A DNA stretch of 64,000 nt from Sternotherus odoratus (taxonomy: Eukaryota; Chordata; Testudines; Kinosternidae). The stretch's first letter is position 1; each line of letters begins with the position of its first letter. Made by a program: the position numbers and the translations under genes. This document shows, in pieces, positions 42,018 to 53,880 of this stretch. Location: assembly GCA_032164245.1 (NCBI GenBank), contig JAVMKO010000001.1:17087603-17151602 (forward strand). The letters are read 5' to 3'. The notes beneath the pieces were generated by a model that ran no database searches, had not been told where the DNA came from, and saw nothing but the letters and a program-made list of their open reading frames with translations.

Positions 42018-43119
42018 TTATTCTCTTTTATTATATAAGTGAACACTATAACGTCCATTAATGTACAAAGAGAAGCCAAGAAGTAAGTAATCAACAACAA
42101 CTACAAATTCTCAAAACATACAAATGATTTTTGTGCAAGAAGGTAATAGAATAGCAGAACCTTTTCACCTGGATAAGCAGGGGAGCAGCTGCAGCACACA
42201 ACTGAAGAGAAAGCCATGGAGATGCAACTCTACCCCTCATAACACCCTAGACCCACCCACTAACCCATGACAACAATTCAAATCAGAGGTGTACAACCCA
42301 AAAGTTAATCAAGACAGCACAGAAAATACTGTTAAAGATTTTCTAAAACACAGTGTCTCATGTTCACTGAACAGGCCATTAAAAAAAATCTGGATTAAAA
42401 ACAAATTAAACAAGCAAAGCAGGGGGCTCTACCATGCAGTGTGCCTACAAACTGGTATAATTTATTGTCGGGAAGAAATGGACAGGAACGGGGGGGAAAT
42501 ACCCTTTAAACAACTTATTATTGAGTAGCGGAACAACGGAATAAACTGACATTCAGAATAGTAACCCCACACCCGCTAATTAATACAAACAGCTAAAACC
42601 ACATACGTGCCACCCACCAGTCAACCAGCAAACTTTAACAACACCCACTTTACTGCTGTTGGGAGTGTCTGATTCCACCAACAGTGGGCACTAGTTGACA
42701 CAGAAATGTAACCCCACCCACATATATTTTAAGCTGTTTTTCTAACTTTTGAAAATAATCAAATGTATTTAAAATTAAAGAAAAAAATCCAATGAGTTAT
42801 GTTAAATGTTAGAAGGTAGGTGCAATGGTAGGAGAAATACTTTCATGCTTTTCAGGAAGATCTGTATTCTAAATGGTTACTCAACTTGAAAACCCTTTCT
42901 ACTCATATAATATGTGTTTGTGAGTGTGGTGTCTGTATATTGCCTATTTATCATCTAGATAAATTTCACAGAGCTACAATAATTGAGATAGAAAAACATG
43001 CAAGGAAAACCTTACATTGGAGAGATTACAATTTCAGAGGCAAAACATAAACTCATTCCATCATCCATTCGTCTCCATAAAATGCTGCAACCACAGTGAT
43101 CTCCTTTATTTTTTCAATC
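42018..43119. other. No recognised genes
   Basis: A-rich on the + strand from 42030 to 42800 with no identifiable domain or element end. Confidence 0.45.
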
Positions 43120-43440
43120 TGACTGCAGTCCCCCATCCCCCAATGAATCCTTCTACTGGATCTTGCTTGGTACTACGTTTAAAATTCTCATCCTCATCTT
43201 TGAAGCCCTGCACCCCCAGTAAACCTTTTCACTGTAGTGTCAGATTGAACTCGGCACCTGGCTATCTGCCAATGATGCCAGTCTTGATGCCTCATCTCTT
43301 TCCTTTTTCTACTCCTGCTCCTATTTCCAGGCTGTTCCTTTTGCATGGACCATCTTTTCAATCCCAATATGCTAAGCCCTCTATCCTTTCCACTTTCAAA
43401 GCCTACCAAGAATCTTATTTCATCTATTTAATGGGTATTT
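43120..43440 (+). mobile_element. Possible decayed L2/CR1-type LINE 3' coding region
   Basis: One frame reads TTFKILILIFEALHP and, about 60 residues on, AVPFAWTIFSIPIC and FHFQSLPRILFH. This recalls the FKIL.L.FKAL and PTLWNSLP...FK..LKTHLF order of L2-like LINE C-termini. In-frame stops are present. The evidence is weak. Confidence 0.35.
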
Positions 43441-43656
43441 TTCCATGTAAAAAAACCATGCCCACTCAAAATTACTGTTTTTGAAAATAATTTATATCTA
43501 GAATCCCTGTCTCTTCAGCAGCCTTTTTGTCATTACATTAAAAGGCAACACAAACAAACTACATTAAAAGAATGTTACAGTAGCAAACTTGAGCACTGAA
43601 AAGAGTTAGGAAATGTCAGAAGTTAGGTTGCCGAATTTGGTCCCCTTGTGTGTATA

Positions 43657-44128
43657 CAGTGAAACATCCATTTAATGGACTAATTCGGGCGAGGGGGTGT
43701 CCGTTAAATGAAAAAGTCCATTATTTAATAATAATAAAAAAAACGAGCTGTTGGAGCAGCAGCCTGACCGCCACAGGGTCGGGGCGGCGGCTCCGCAGCC
43801 CGCCCGCTGCTGGGACCCGGGCGGTAGCCGGGAGCCGGCAGCCCACCCGCCCGCTGCTGTGACCCGGGCGGCAGCCGGGAGCCGGCAGCCAGCCCGCCCG
43901 CTGCTGTGACCCGGGCGGGAGCCGGCAGCCAGCCCGCCTGCTGCCATGACCCGGGCGGCAGCCGGGAGGTGGCAGCCAGCCCGCCCGCTGCCGTGACCCG
44001 GGCGGCAGCTGGGAGCCGGCAGCCAGCCCGCGAGAAATGGATTTGGGATGCATCAGACTTGCTCAGAAATTTTGTCCGTTGCATCCGAAGTCCGTTAAAT
44101 CGAGGTCCGTTAAATCGAGGTTTTACTG
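43657..44128. mobile_element. Tigger-type element containing a minisatellite
   Basis: The left end CAGTGAAACATCCATTTAAT and the right end (inverted: CAGTAAAACCTCGATTTAAC) are inverted repeats next to TA on both sides (43655-43656 and 44129-44130). GTCCGTTAAAT occurs inside both ends, twice on the right. The core is a GC-rich array. No transposase is present. Confidence 0.85.
43783..44035. repeat. 47-bp GC-rich minisatellite, about five units
   Basis: Units start CAGCCCGCCCGCTGCTGTGA and continue CCCGGGCGGCAGCCGGGAGC with CGGCAGC. One unit lacks several bases. The long frames on both strands are translations of this array. Confidence 0.9.
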
Positions 44129-44130
44129 TA

Positions 44131-45341
44131 CATTGTAATAGTTTTTAATTACATACTGTGTTCTGTTTTTCCCGGCTATATTTAGTACATAGTATGAATG
44201 GAGCTCACTAAATGGATAGTTATTCAATCCTAGGTGTTGAGGGGCATCCTGTGTGATGATAGTATTCATTTAAAACAGTTAGAACAGCAAATGAACACTT
44301 AAATAAGCCCCCTGTGTGGGGAAAAGTACAGTAATTACACTGGAAAGACGTGAAAGCCACATCCAATTTTTAGAATGCCCATTAGAACTGCATTCCAGGT
44401 ATGTTTCTTATGAATCTTTCATGATGTGTGACCTTTATTTGCCCTGGAGGTGTCTTGTGACTCTAATACAATGACCTGTGATGGATTGCTTGAACAGAAT
44501 AGCCCCAGAGCACTGCTACAGATAAGAAGAAGATGCTCCTTACTTACAGTGAAGCATGTCAAACAAGTGAAAAAAAGTGATCTTTAAAATAAATACAATA
44601 CATGAATAATAATAGGGAGCCAATAACACCAGAGAGAAGTCAGGAACCCTTTTAGGACCGAGGTATTTCCAGCATATCTGGCATGGCTAAGTCTGATATC
44701 ATACACATGCGTACATAGGGATAGATTGGCTTCTTTGGAATCTATCCCAAATAAAGGGTAGTACATGGCTGTGCTGAGAGTGATAGTTTGGTTGCTGCTT
44801 CCCTCTTGCTTAATGGGCGAAGTGAAATGGACCAGCCTTTTTTCTGATACAGATTAGTTCCTTCTCCATGCTAACTCAGCTCCGCTATCTGGCACATTGA
44901 GGGGGCAGAAGCCTCACTCTTTGTGTGGAGCGGCAGGAGGAGGAGCAGCGTTGGGGAATGGTCTGACCCTTGCATTGTAAGCTGTGATGTGGGTAGCTCA
45001 TGCAGGGGAGCACCATACACCTTCTTACTCCTTTGTGTGATTGTTCAGGCTGGCTCCCAGCTGAGCACATCCTATTTTGTGAAATTAGGCACTGCACATG
45101 ACCTTAGAGTTCATATTGTTCTTTGCTCTGCTCAGTTATTTTCCTCCAAGTACTTCTCATCACTAAGACCAAAAATACTTTGCAAGTATAATTGGACCAG
45201 GGCATGATGCATGCATTTCCTGCAGGAGGGGATGAAATATCTTGAATACGTGCTCTATCAATGGTAAGACAACCTCTTCTGCTCCCTACAGGAAAGTAAA
45301 AATGAACTGTTTTTTGGAAATTACACACTTTACTTGGATAC
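44131..45341. other. No recognised genes
   Basis: No supported element or coding frame. Confidence 0.5.
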
Positions 45342-45349
45342 GGTGCTAC

Positions 45350-45472
45350 TAGGGTTGGCAACCCTCCAGGATTGTTCAGGAATCTCCGGGAATGAAATAT
45401 TAATCTTTAATTAAAGAGTATGTCATGTGATGAAACCTCCAGGAATATGTCCAACCAAAATTGGCAACCCTA
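45350..45472. mobile_element. Short hAT-type MITE
   Basis: A 123-bp element from TAGGGTTGGCAACCCTCCAG to TTGGCAACCCTA. The flanks GGTGCTAC (45342-45349) and GGTACTAA (45473-45480) agree at 6 of 8. An internal AACCTCCAGGAATATGTCC is the inverted partner of the CCAGGA region on the left. Same general type as 23201-23324. Confidence 0.8.
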
Positions 45473-45480
45473 GGTACTAA

Positions 45481-46324
45481 CCGCAGAGGCACAGGAGTTG
45501 AGGAGTGGGAGCTACTGTTGCCAAGAGAATGGGAGGGAACTACGGAAGGCAGTATTGTTGAAGCAGTGGGTGGGACAGGAAATAGAGGGGACACTTCTGA
45601 TGAGAATAGAAGGGCATGACACTGGGGCAGGGGGGTAACCACAGCTGTCAAAGGGAGATTTGGGAAAAGGGAGGGAGGCAGACACGGAGGAACAGAGAGA
45701 GGGAGTGGCAGCTTTCAGAGGCCTGGTTATGGCTCCCTGAGTCTCTGGCACAGGTTAGAGCATTGTGGGGTTGCTCTAATGTGTGACTGCTAGCTATGGT
45801 CCCTACAAGATCACATGCCAACTGGAGATTGTCAGGGTTGATCATGATTTAATCACTCCTCCTCCTCCCCACTCCAATCCTGTCAATATGTCCTCTGTGT
45901 TCGAAGCTACAAGGTTGGAGACCTAGGAGCTCACTGTGTTGGCTGTAAGCCTGCTGGGAGCATTTCTATGCTAGGGATGTCCCCATCTTCAGGCTTTAGA
46001 ATTAGACTGTTTGTTTTTTCATTGCATATTGAATACCCCCTATTACTAGTGACTCTTGAAAATTTTAAGGCCAGGGTTTTTGAGAGCTTTTTTTCCCCCT
46101 TCCATTTTTGCATTTTATATTTCAAATAAAATATAAAAGAGTGAATTCCTCCTCATAGGTAGAAAGGTATATGGAATTTGCTCTTTCCTGATGCAGCAGG
46201 GAGTCATGATACAGCACTTTCAACTATGGATTAGTCTCAAAGGAACTGCTAATGGACATACCTTACAAAACTATCACTCATACTGGAATGACTTCTTATG
46301 TGCTCAGAGAGCACCTGGTACTAA
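45481..46324. other. No recognised genes
   Basis: G-rich near 45500-45780, otherwise unremarkable. Confidence 0.45.
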
Positions 46325-46420
46325 AATCATAAGAATCAGAGAGGTAGCCGTGTTAGTCTGGAATAGCAGAGGTAGCAAAGAGTCCTGTGGCACCTTAAAG
46401 ACTAACTAAAGTATTGAATT
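46325..46420 (+). repeat. Dispersed repeat, TAACACGGCTACC family (plus copy)
   Basis: AATCAGAGAGGTAGCCGTGT through GAGTCCTGTGGCACCTTAAA to GACTAACTAAAG is the reverse complement of the copy ending at 25415. It starts at the same AATCAGAGAGG boundary, which suggests a defined element end. Confidence 0.8.
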
Positions 46421-46599
46421 CAAATTATAAGTAAAGTGGTGTGGATAGAAACTCATTGACAGGCCTGCCTGAAGAATCCTTCATTGGGAGTGCTTAGCTC
46501 ACATTCCATTTCCTTTCCTTTCATTATATTAAAATGCACCTTGTCAGGAACAACACAATGTTAAGGAGGTGGGGAGAAGCATGGAACATCTTGAACTTT

Positions 46600-46740
46600 G
46601 TGCATGAGCCAACTGGCTGTTAGCTAAGACTGTGGAGCAGATTCATTTTATCTCTCTCTTTAAGTGGTCTCAGTGCCACTAGATGGGACAGAACACCACA
46701 CCCAGAAGGTGTGTGGGTTACATAAGCAGTCAGCACAGTA
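46600..46740 (-). mobile_element. SINE-like relative of 20640-20830
   Basis: On the - strand it reads CACACACCTTCTGGGTGTGG, ATCTAGTGGCACTGAGACCA and GCTCCACAGTCTTAGCTAAC, parallel to the element at 20640. The B-box region is degraded. Confidence 0.55.
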
Positions 46741-47629
46741 TTGGGCAAAAGCTGCATCCAGCATCTGTCTTTACACAGATCATTTAACTATAACTGAATT
46801 TGGCTTCAGATCTCTCAACATGTAATTTTACCACTTTTTTTCCCTGAGAGATTAAGCAATTTAAGAACAGCTGGCACCGTAGGTAACTGGTAGTATCCTA
46901 GGTCTAGAGCTAATTAGATCGAGGCCATACTGTTGTAAACATAATCTGTTAAATGTGGTTGAAGGAAAACAATAGGGTAAATTTGTGTGTGTAATAATTT
47001 AATTGTGTCTGGTTCTAAAGAAGCAAGTGCTGATCTTGTAAGTTTGGCTTGGAGATGAACTTTCACATTGCAGAAAACCTGGTATCATGGGCCAGATTTC
47101 CAAACGCGCCTCAGGAAGGTCTCCATTTAAGCCCATGTGACAATGTCTGCCTAAATCACCCACACACCCAAAAACCTTTGTGCTGCCATGTGGGTCAAAG
47201 CCATTCTGTTTAAGTTTGCAAGTGATTGTGCTGTTTACATGCCTATAAGTTATTGCCACATCGACAAATGGACAGGTTTAGTCTGATTTATACATTTGGC
47301 CAATTGCTGTTAAAAAGTATTCTGTGCAAATGGAGCCCACAGTTTCTCAAATATTATGGAAATGGAAGGGTGTAAAAATTAGGTAGAATCAACACATTGA
47401 AACTTTTACCTTTTAAATTCTTTTTACTGCAAGATATTTTTTAAGTAGTTTTCCTGGTGACAGTTCACTGTTAAGCAATGTTTCCCATTCCCCATTATTC
47501 TCCTTTTATTGCCCCTGAAGTAAAATCACAATTTTTAACAGTTAATATCACATGAATTTTCATGGCAACTGACTGCATTTTGTGACCCTAGACTTACGAT
47601 TACCACCAACTTTCCCTGATTGATCCTTT
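46741..47629. other. No recognised genes
   Basis: AT-rich; nothing identified. Confidence 0.45.
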
Positions 47630-47715
47630 GGTGAAGGCTACTGAGCAAGGGGTTGGACTAGATGACTCCTGAGGTCCCTTCCAACCCTGAAATTCTGTGA
47701 TTCTATCTATGATAC
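47630..47715 (+). mobile_element. CR1 LINE extreme 3' end
   Basis: AGCAAGGGGTTGGACTAGAT, GAGGTCCCTTCCAACCCTGA and ATTCTGTGATTCTAT are the standard end of a CR1 element, including the terminal 8-bp-type repeats. Confidence 0.9.
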
Positions 47716-47894
47716 TGAAACATAAAATATCGGCAGAGAAAAGAACGAGGAATAAAATTACAGGCCAAGTAACCTTCTTATATTAATAACTCCTCTTATC
47801 ATATTGTCATTGGTGATGGAGGATTCCAGCTATTCAGATATCTGCTGGAAAACAACATAACAGGGCACAGATTATTCAACAAGTTCTTCAAATA

Positions 47895-48260
47895 TTTTGG
47901 AGATTTTTTTTTTATTTCAGAAAGTGGAGAAAGCTACTAGGGGAGAAGCTGTTCTAGATTTGACAAATAGGAAAGAACTGGTTGAGAATTTGAAAGTGGA
48001 AGACAGTTTGGGTAAAAGTGTTCGTGAAATGATAGAGTTCATGATTCTAAGGGATAGTAAGAGAGAGAACAGCAAAATAAGGATAATGGATTTCAAGAAG
48101 GCAGACTTTAGCAAACTCAGGGAGTAGATAGGTAAGATCCCATGGGAAGCAAGTCTAAGAGGGAAAACAATTGAAGACACTTGGCAGTCAAAGAGATGTT
48201 ACTAAGGGCACAGTAGGAAAGATAGGAAGAATATCAAGAGACCACCCTGGCTTAACCAGT
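47895..48260 (+). mobile_element. CR1 LINE endonuclease-region fragment
   Basis: A frame from 47897 reads [35 protein letters not shown] and [17 protein letters not shown]. It corresponds to the LLDLLFTN..GLV...DHEM.EF.ILR and DFR.ADF.LFR segments of CR1-like ORF2. The SDHE-type motif has become SVRE, so the copy is inactive. It sits 180 bp after the CR1 3' end at 47715, so it is a separate insertion. Confidence 0.75.
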
Positions 48261-48829
48261 CTTCAATCATCTTCAGTGATCTAAAAATAAAAAAAAATAA
48301 TAATCATACAAAGAGTAAAACTAGGTCAAAACACAAAGGTCTTTCAAATTTGCAGGACTTTAATTAAATTTCAAGTTAAGGAATTGTACCTTCATTGACA
48401 GAACACTGACATTTGCACCCGCATTCTTCTTATGCAAAATGTTAGAATACTTGTGATAGCATCTTACTGAATGCTTGATGCCAAATGGCTTTTTGAATGT
48501 TGTACTAAATGTGTTGCTATGTAAGTTCTGACTTTGGAAAGCCACAAGATGGTAAATGGGGTAATTTTTTGCTGAATTTTTGTACATACCTAAATACTTG
48601 CTTAAACTATGCCTCCATGCTTCTGCAAATTCTACATACTATATTCGACATTTTTGTCTTGCTTTGCATAAGAATCAGAGACCTGATTCTAGGCTGTTTT
48701 GTTTTTGTTTTTCCCCCCATAGTTGTTTCCTTATCTTTTAAATCAACAGGTTAAGCCTAGAAACTTTTCATTGTAAACCAAAGAGGTTGGATTGCTTGGT
48801 AAACCAGGAACAAGCAAACAAAATATGTT
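48261..48829. other. No recognised genes
   Basis: AT-rich DNA between two CR1 fragments. Confidence 0.45.
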
Positions 48830-49595
48830 TTAATATGGCTAAATATAAATGTATATATCTAGGATGACACAATGTAGGCCCTACATATAGTATGAGGGAG
48901 TCTAGTTTGGGAAGAAGTGGCTCTAAAAAAGATGTGGGGGTCATGGTGGATAATCAGATGAACATGAGCTCTCAGGGTGACATGGTGACCAAAAGAGCTA
49001 ATGCAATCCTGGGATGCATAAACAGGAGAATCTAGAGTATTAGTAGAAAGGTTATTCTACCTCTGCATTTGGCACTGCTGGAATTGCTGTAGGAATACTC
49101 TGTCCTGTTCTGATGGCCACTGTTCAAGAAAGAGGTTGATAAATTGGAGAGAGTTCAGAGAAGAGCCATGAGAATAATTAAAAAGTCGGAAAAGGTGCCT
49201 TTTTAGGAATCAATTTTTTTAATCTTAACAAAGAGAGGGTTAAGGAGTGGCTTAATTACAATCTATAAATGTCTACATGGTGAACAAATATTTAATAATG
49301 AGCTCTTTATTCTAAACAAGAAAGGATATAACAGAATACCATTGCTGGAAGTTGAAGCTAGACAAATAAGACTCCTGGACATTTTTAACAGTAAGAATAA
49401 TTAGCCACTGGAACAGTTTATCAAGGATTCGTGGTGGATTCTTTATCACTGACCATTTTAAATCCAAAATGGATTTTTTCATGAAAAATCTGGCCTTCAA
49501 ATTATTTTGGGGATGTTCTATGACCTGTGTTATATAGGAGGTCAGACTAGACACACATAATGGTACCCTCTGGCCTCAGAATTTATCTATATGAA
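48830..49595 (+). mobile_element. CR1 LINE fragment: 3' half of ORF2 and 3' end
   Basis: The order is AAAAGATGTGGGGGTCATGG, ACCAAAAGAGCTAATGCAAT, TTGGAGAGAGTTCAGAGAAG, AGAGGGTTAAGGAGTGGCTT, then TATATAGGAGGTCAGACTAG and CCTCTGGCCTCAGAATTTAT. This follows the region after the reverse transcriptase and the 3' end of a turtle-type CR1. Stop codons break every frame. Confidence 0.85.
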
Positions 49596-49654
49596 ATTTA
49601 GCAAATGGGTGCATGAAATAGGAGTTGTGTTACTGAGCAAAAAGTGGAGTACGC

Positions 49655-49965
49655 ATGAGCAATCACTCGAAGAAGAAAAGACAGTTATCTTTTGTAACTG
49701 GTGTTGCTCATGTCTATTCCACATCCTGACCTCCTTCCCCTCTGTCGGAGTGGTCTGACAAGAAGTAACTGAGGGTAAGGGAGTGGGCAGTGCCTCTTAT
49801 AGTGTGCCAGGGTGGTGCCACTTCAGAGGCTGCGGTGGGTAGGGGGCACTCCCCCCTTATGGGTACCGCCGGAGAAAAACTTCCGGCACCAGTGCACGTG
49901 GCAAGCACGCACACCTACTGTGGAATAGACATGAGCACACATCTCGAAAAACTGTCTTTTCCACA
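49655..49965. mobile_element. Palindromic MITE-like repeat
   Basis: GAAAAGACAGTT (from 49675) and TGCTCATGTCTATTCCACA (from 49708) are mirrored at the right by TGTGGAATAGACATGAGCAC (about 49917-49937) and AACTGTCTTTTC (about 49950-49962). The arms of about 50 bp flank a GC-richer centre. A diverged relative lies at 53429-53880. Confidence 0.75.
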
Positions 49966-52249
49966 AAATATTTTTTTCTTTGCAATAATTATTTTCTTTG
50001 AAAGGAGACTGGAATTCACTTCAAAAAGTAAATGTTTTCAACCAAAGATAGTAGTTTGAACAACATGTCAGTGAACTTTATCTTGCTCTACACCGGTAAT
50101 TAAATGTGACACTTCTGCATTATATTATCATCAGACTCTGAAAACTTATTAAATCATGTTCCAAGTGATCAATGGATTTACCCTTCACAAACTAATACCT
50201 TCATCACTCATTGCTTTCCTTCTTTGTTCCAGCAGAATGCAGATAGTTATAAAGCATCTTGTCAGTTTCTCATTTTCTTGTTTCTTCGAACATGGGCTTG
50301 ACTATTCCATAAGAAATTAGAAAAGTGGGCACTAGGCAGCAGCCAGATAAATTTGCTTGACAGAAATACAAATAAGCACATCATTTTCATTTGGAAGAAC
50401 AGTCAACCATGGCCATTCCATGTGTTCAAAGTATTTCTGCAGAAAGGTTTATCATTTTACAAATTGTGCAAAATTGACTCGGTGGAAGTGCATTTCATAA
50501 AAGAATAACCCAAACACATGTTTTCAAATTCATCACAGGGGATGGAGGAAGCAATCAGATATTTCACTCAATCCAATCTGTAAATGGTCCAGGTAAATGA
50601 TTAAGTGTGTATTTGTATATACCTATATATCTATCTATATTTAGATTGATAGATATACTTAGCATACAGAACAAAGCATCAAGCTTTTGCCAAGGTACAC
50701 TACAATTACAGAAATCCACTTTGAAGTTTTCTTACAGGCAGATTTTCAGGGATGATTTTATCAGAAAGAAGTAGCATTTTGATTGCTGACATAGAATGAA
50801 GCTATTCTTCAGTTCTCCTAATTTTAGGAAATTAAATTAGAGAGATGCTAGAATAAAGGAAATTTGGATAGGTGAATGGCCACCACCTGCACACACCATG
50901 TGATTTACCAGCCAGCTGTTAATTTTATAAAAGGTGACTGTTCAGATCCAGAAATTATACAGTGTGCATGATAACACTGTCCAGAAGCTGGAAATGTTGC
51001 TCACTGGGTTTTTTTAATAATCAGTGGTTAGCCAGCTGCATTCTCCTTTGTTCTGTATTGCAACTGTATTGTATAAGATTTCTCTAATTGCAGTAAAAAT
51101 CCTGCTAATAGTATGAAGAGAAGAAGAGGAAGATGTAGTTTGTGTCTTGGGAAACAAAATTTTATATTATGGGGGGGAAGAGAAAACAATAGGTAGGGCT
51201 GCTGCTTCTTAATTGTGAAACGAAGTATAGACCCCCAAAGGGCAGTTGTTTGCATCCGGAAGCCATGTTTTAGCTTGCTTGCGACATAGGCAGGTATCAC
51301 TAGTAGAACTGGCCAGAGATCCACAATTCCATTTTGTGACCACTTTTGAATTTAAAAATGTTTTAGTTCCTCATTGGAATAAAAACAAAATCTTTTGAAT
51401 ATTTTAATGGAACAGAAAATATTAAAAATCTCAATTTTCTACTCAAAAAGGTCAAGTTTTCAATTTCTCTTTTTCTTTATGGAATTCACCAGTGTCCACC
51501 TGGAACCTCAGAAACCTTCCCAATGAAGATGTCATCTAAATGGATTTGTCTCTGGATGATGTTTTGGGCTTTAATGAAACAACTGGCTTTTTTTTTTTAT
51601 TGAAAAAAAGTTCTGTCAATTGTTCTATCCTGCTCAAGTAAGTAGATGAAGAAGATAGCAAATGAAAATAGTGGGGGTTCAAAATGTACTAGCACATTTG
51701 CTATTTGAATGGCTATTGCTATCTGCAATCAGTTAGTATCTATTCCAGACAGTTGTCATTAAGGTGAACAGGTAGTTTCTGTTACTATTGTTCATATTAG
51801 GAAGAACAGATCACAGCAGAAATGTATTGCATTATCTTTTGGAGCATGTTTCTTAAATCTGAGAACAACACATCAGAGTTGTGTTACATGATTTGCCTTG
51901 TTAAAAGGAAAAGGTGAGAAAAATATCAAAATTGCATTAGTTTTCCCAAATAGTTTATAATATTAGAGATCCTCTAAGTTTCAAGGAAAACATCTTGTTA
52001 AGGGGTTTTATTTGTGGTACCAAATTGTATACAGAAAACGATCATATATTTGTTGCAAAATTTATTATCCTTTGCATGATTATTGTTGAGATATGGGATA
52101 AAGTATAACTTAACTTACATTGACCTGATGTGGGTATGGGGAGAGCAAAAAAGGGTCTGTCCCTTTTAAAATAACTACAAGATTTTACTTTTTTTCTAAT
52201 ATATCTCAGTGTGTGACTTCCATTACTATAACTGAATCTGCATAGAAAC
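49966..52249. other. No recognised genes; short TATC repeats near 50.6 kb
   Basis: About 2.3 kb AT-rich. 50615-50660 has imperfect TATC/GATA repeats. No credible coding frame. Confidence 0.5.
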
Positions 52250-53170
52250 TATTTTTAAAAAGAGCTGACTAACAATAACCATCACTCTCTCTTCTTCCCA
52301 CTGCGATGAGTCCCCCATGGGGTGCCACCTGGAACTGAGGAACAGCTGAGCCCTCTGTCTTCTTAATCTGGCTTCCTTCTTGTACTGTGACAAGCTGCAA
52401 AACCATCCACACTTCCACTCACACCAACATACACAGGCTAGCCACTCATGAATCCACAGTAGAAAAGCTAATGCCAAAATACTCCCAGTTCCCTAGCCTA
52501 AGACCCCAGAGCTGTATCATCCTGACCTGGTCAAAACCCACCCAGTATGGATTTATTACCCAGTCCTCCACTTCTACAAAGGAAAGTGGATGTGCACCAA
52601 ATCTTGTTCATAAGCTGAGATTTATCCCCTTTGCACTTCTTTTGCTGTGACCTGAGTCAAACCGTTCCCATTGTGTAGTGTTTTCTCTGAGAGGTTTCTA
52701 TTGTACACAGTTTCTGGGGTAATCTTTGTGCTTGTGTGAATTTCCTCAATAAACTATTAACATTGTTTGGCCTTTCTGTTGTTGTAAATGAAAGACTGCT
52801 TGGGGGGTGGGGATGTCTCAACCTCACAACATGTTTCAGTAGCACATACACAGCCAAACTTCATATACTATGATAACCCATACAATCCAATGAGATATTA
52901 ATGTCTAGCGGATCAAGACTTTTAGAGTCACACCTCACAAGGTATACTTTGTACAAAATATATCCTAATTATGACAGTGGTGAATATGGAGGGCCCAGGG
53001 TGTCACACCCACCCTGTAGGAGAATGGGTTTGATTAATTTATAGTTTGAGTTGTTGGTTTTTTGGTTGCCTGATACCCTGACCTGAGAGAAATAATCTGA
53101 TATTGCTTGCCTGTAAATTGCATTGATTTTTCTCTTTATTTTCTAATAAACATGGTTTTCTTTAAGATAC
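52250..53170. other. Possible old retroviral or LTR sequence, unresolved
   Basis: 52300-52640 (GAGTCCCCCATGGGGTGCCA, GTATCATCCTGACCTGGTC) and AATAAA signals near 52748 and 53142 give an LTR-like impression. I cannot define ends, duplications or coding remnants, so this is a pointer only. Confidence 0.25.
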
Positions 53171-53287
53171 TTTTGCAATTACATAATGCAGCTAGATCAA
53201 CCATTCCAGGCCATGTGAAAGGGAGAGGGAATAGCAGGAAGAGGAAGTAGGAAGAGAGAAATTACCTGAACTGGAGCATTTTACTTG

Positions 53288-53428
53288 GTCTTGTCTACAT
53301 GGGGAGTTCCAGGAACATTAAGATCCAAATTATTTAAAAGGTGTGAATTTGAAGTGGATTAGTTAAACTGTATTAAATCCCTGTGTGAACTCTTAGTCTT
53401 AATTCTGTTTAGTTTAATTCACCCATAG
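53288..53428. mobile_element. Partial MITE
   Basis: CTTGTCTACATGGGGAGTTCC opens a segment with TAGTTAAACTGTATTAAATCC and TTAATTCACCC, a familiar reptile MITE half. The opposite end is missing, replaced by the foldback element at 53429. Confidence 0.45.
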
Positions 53429-53880
53429 TTCTTTGAGTAGATGCAGCTGTGTATTCTATGTAGGTGTGAGCGTGCCCAGCAGAAGCCAGAGAACTTTCCA
53501 TAGCAGTACCCATAGGGGGGAATGCTTGCACCCTGGGGCCCTACACCCCCCCCCCCAACCATATAAGGGTGACACCTCCCCAACCTTCCTAAGTTCCATC
53601 TCACTGCCCAGTATTGGACGTCTGTGTATGTATGTATGTTTATAAACCCCTGTCCCATTATACTGCATCCAGATCAGATGTAAACTTTGGGAAAACAATC
53701 CTGCACATATTGTTTGAATGGACTCAGTTCCCCACTTCCTGCACCTACTACTTGAAAGTCACCTACATGGAATACACGGCTGCATCTACTCAAAGAAGAA
53801 AAAACAGTTACTTACCTGTACTGTAACTGTTGTTCTTTGAGATGTGATACAGGCAAGTATTCCACAACCCTTCTCATTGG
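53429..53880. mobile_element. Foldback element with 30-35 bp arms
   Basis: TTCTTTGAGTAGATGCAGCT (from 53431) with TGTATTCTATGTAGG is mirrored by CATGGAATACACGGCTGCAT and CTACTCAAAGAA (about 53767-53798). After the right arm, AACAGTTACTTACCTGTACT and TTCTTTGAGATGTG begin a second, partial relative. The centre holds a poly-C run (53548-53557). Confidence 0.75.

Noticed and set aside
43672..44084. Several overlapping 80-120 aa frames on both strands
   Set aside because: They translate the 47-bp GC-rich minisatellite in every frame, so they are composition artefacts.
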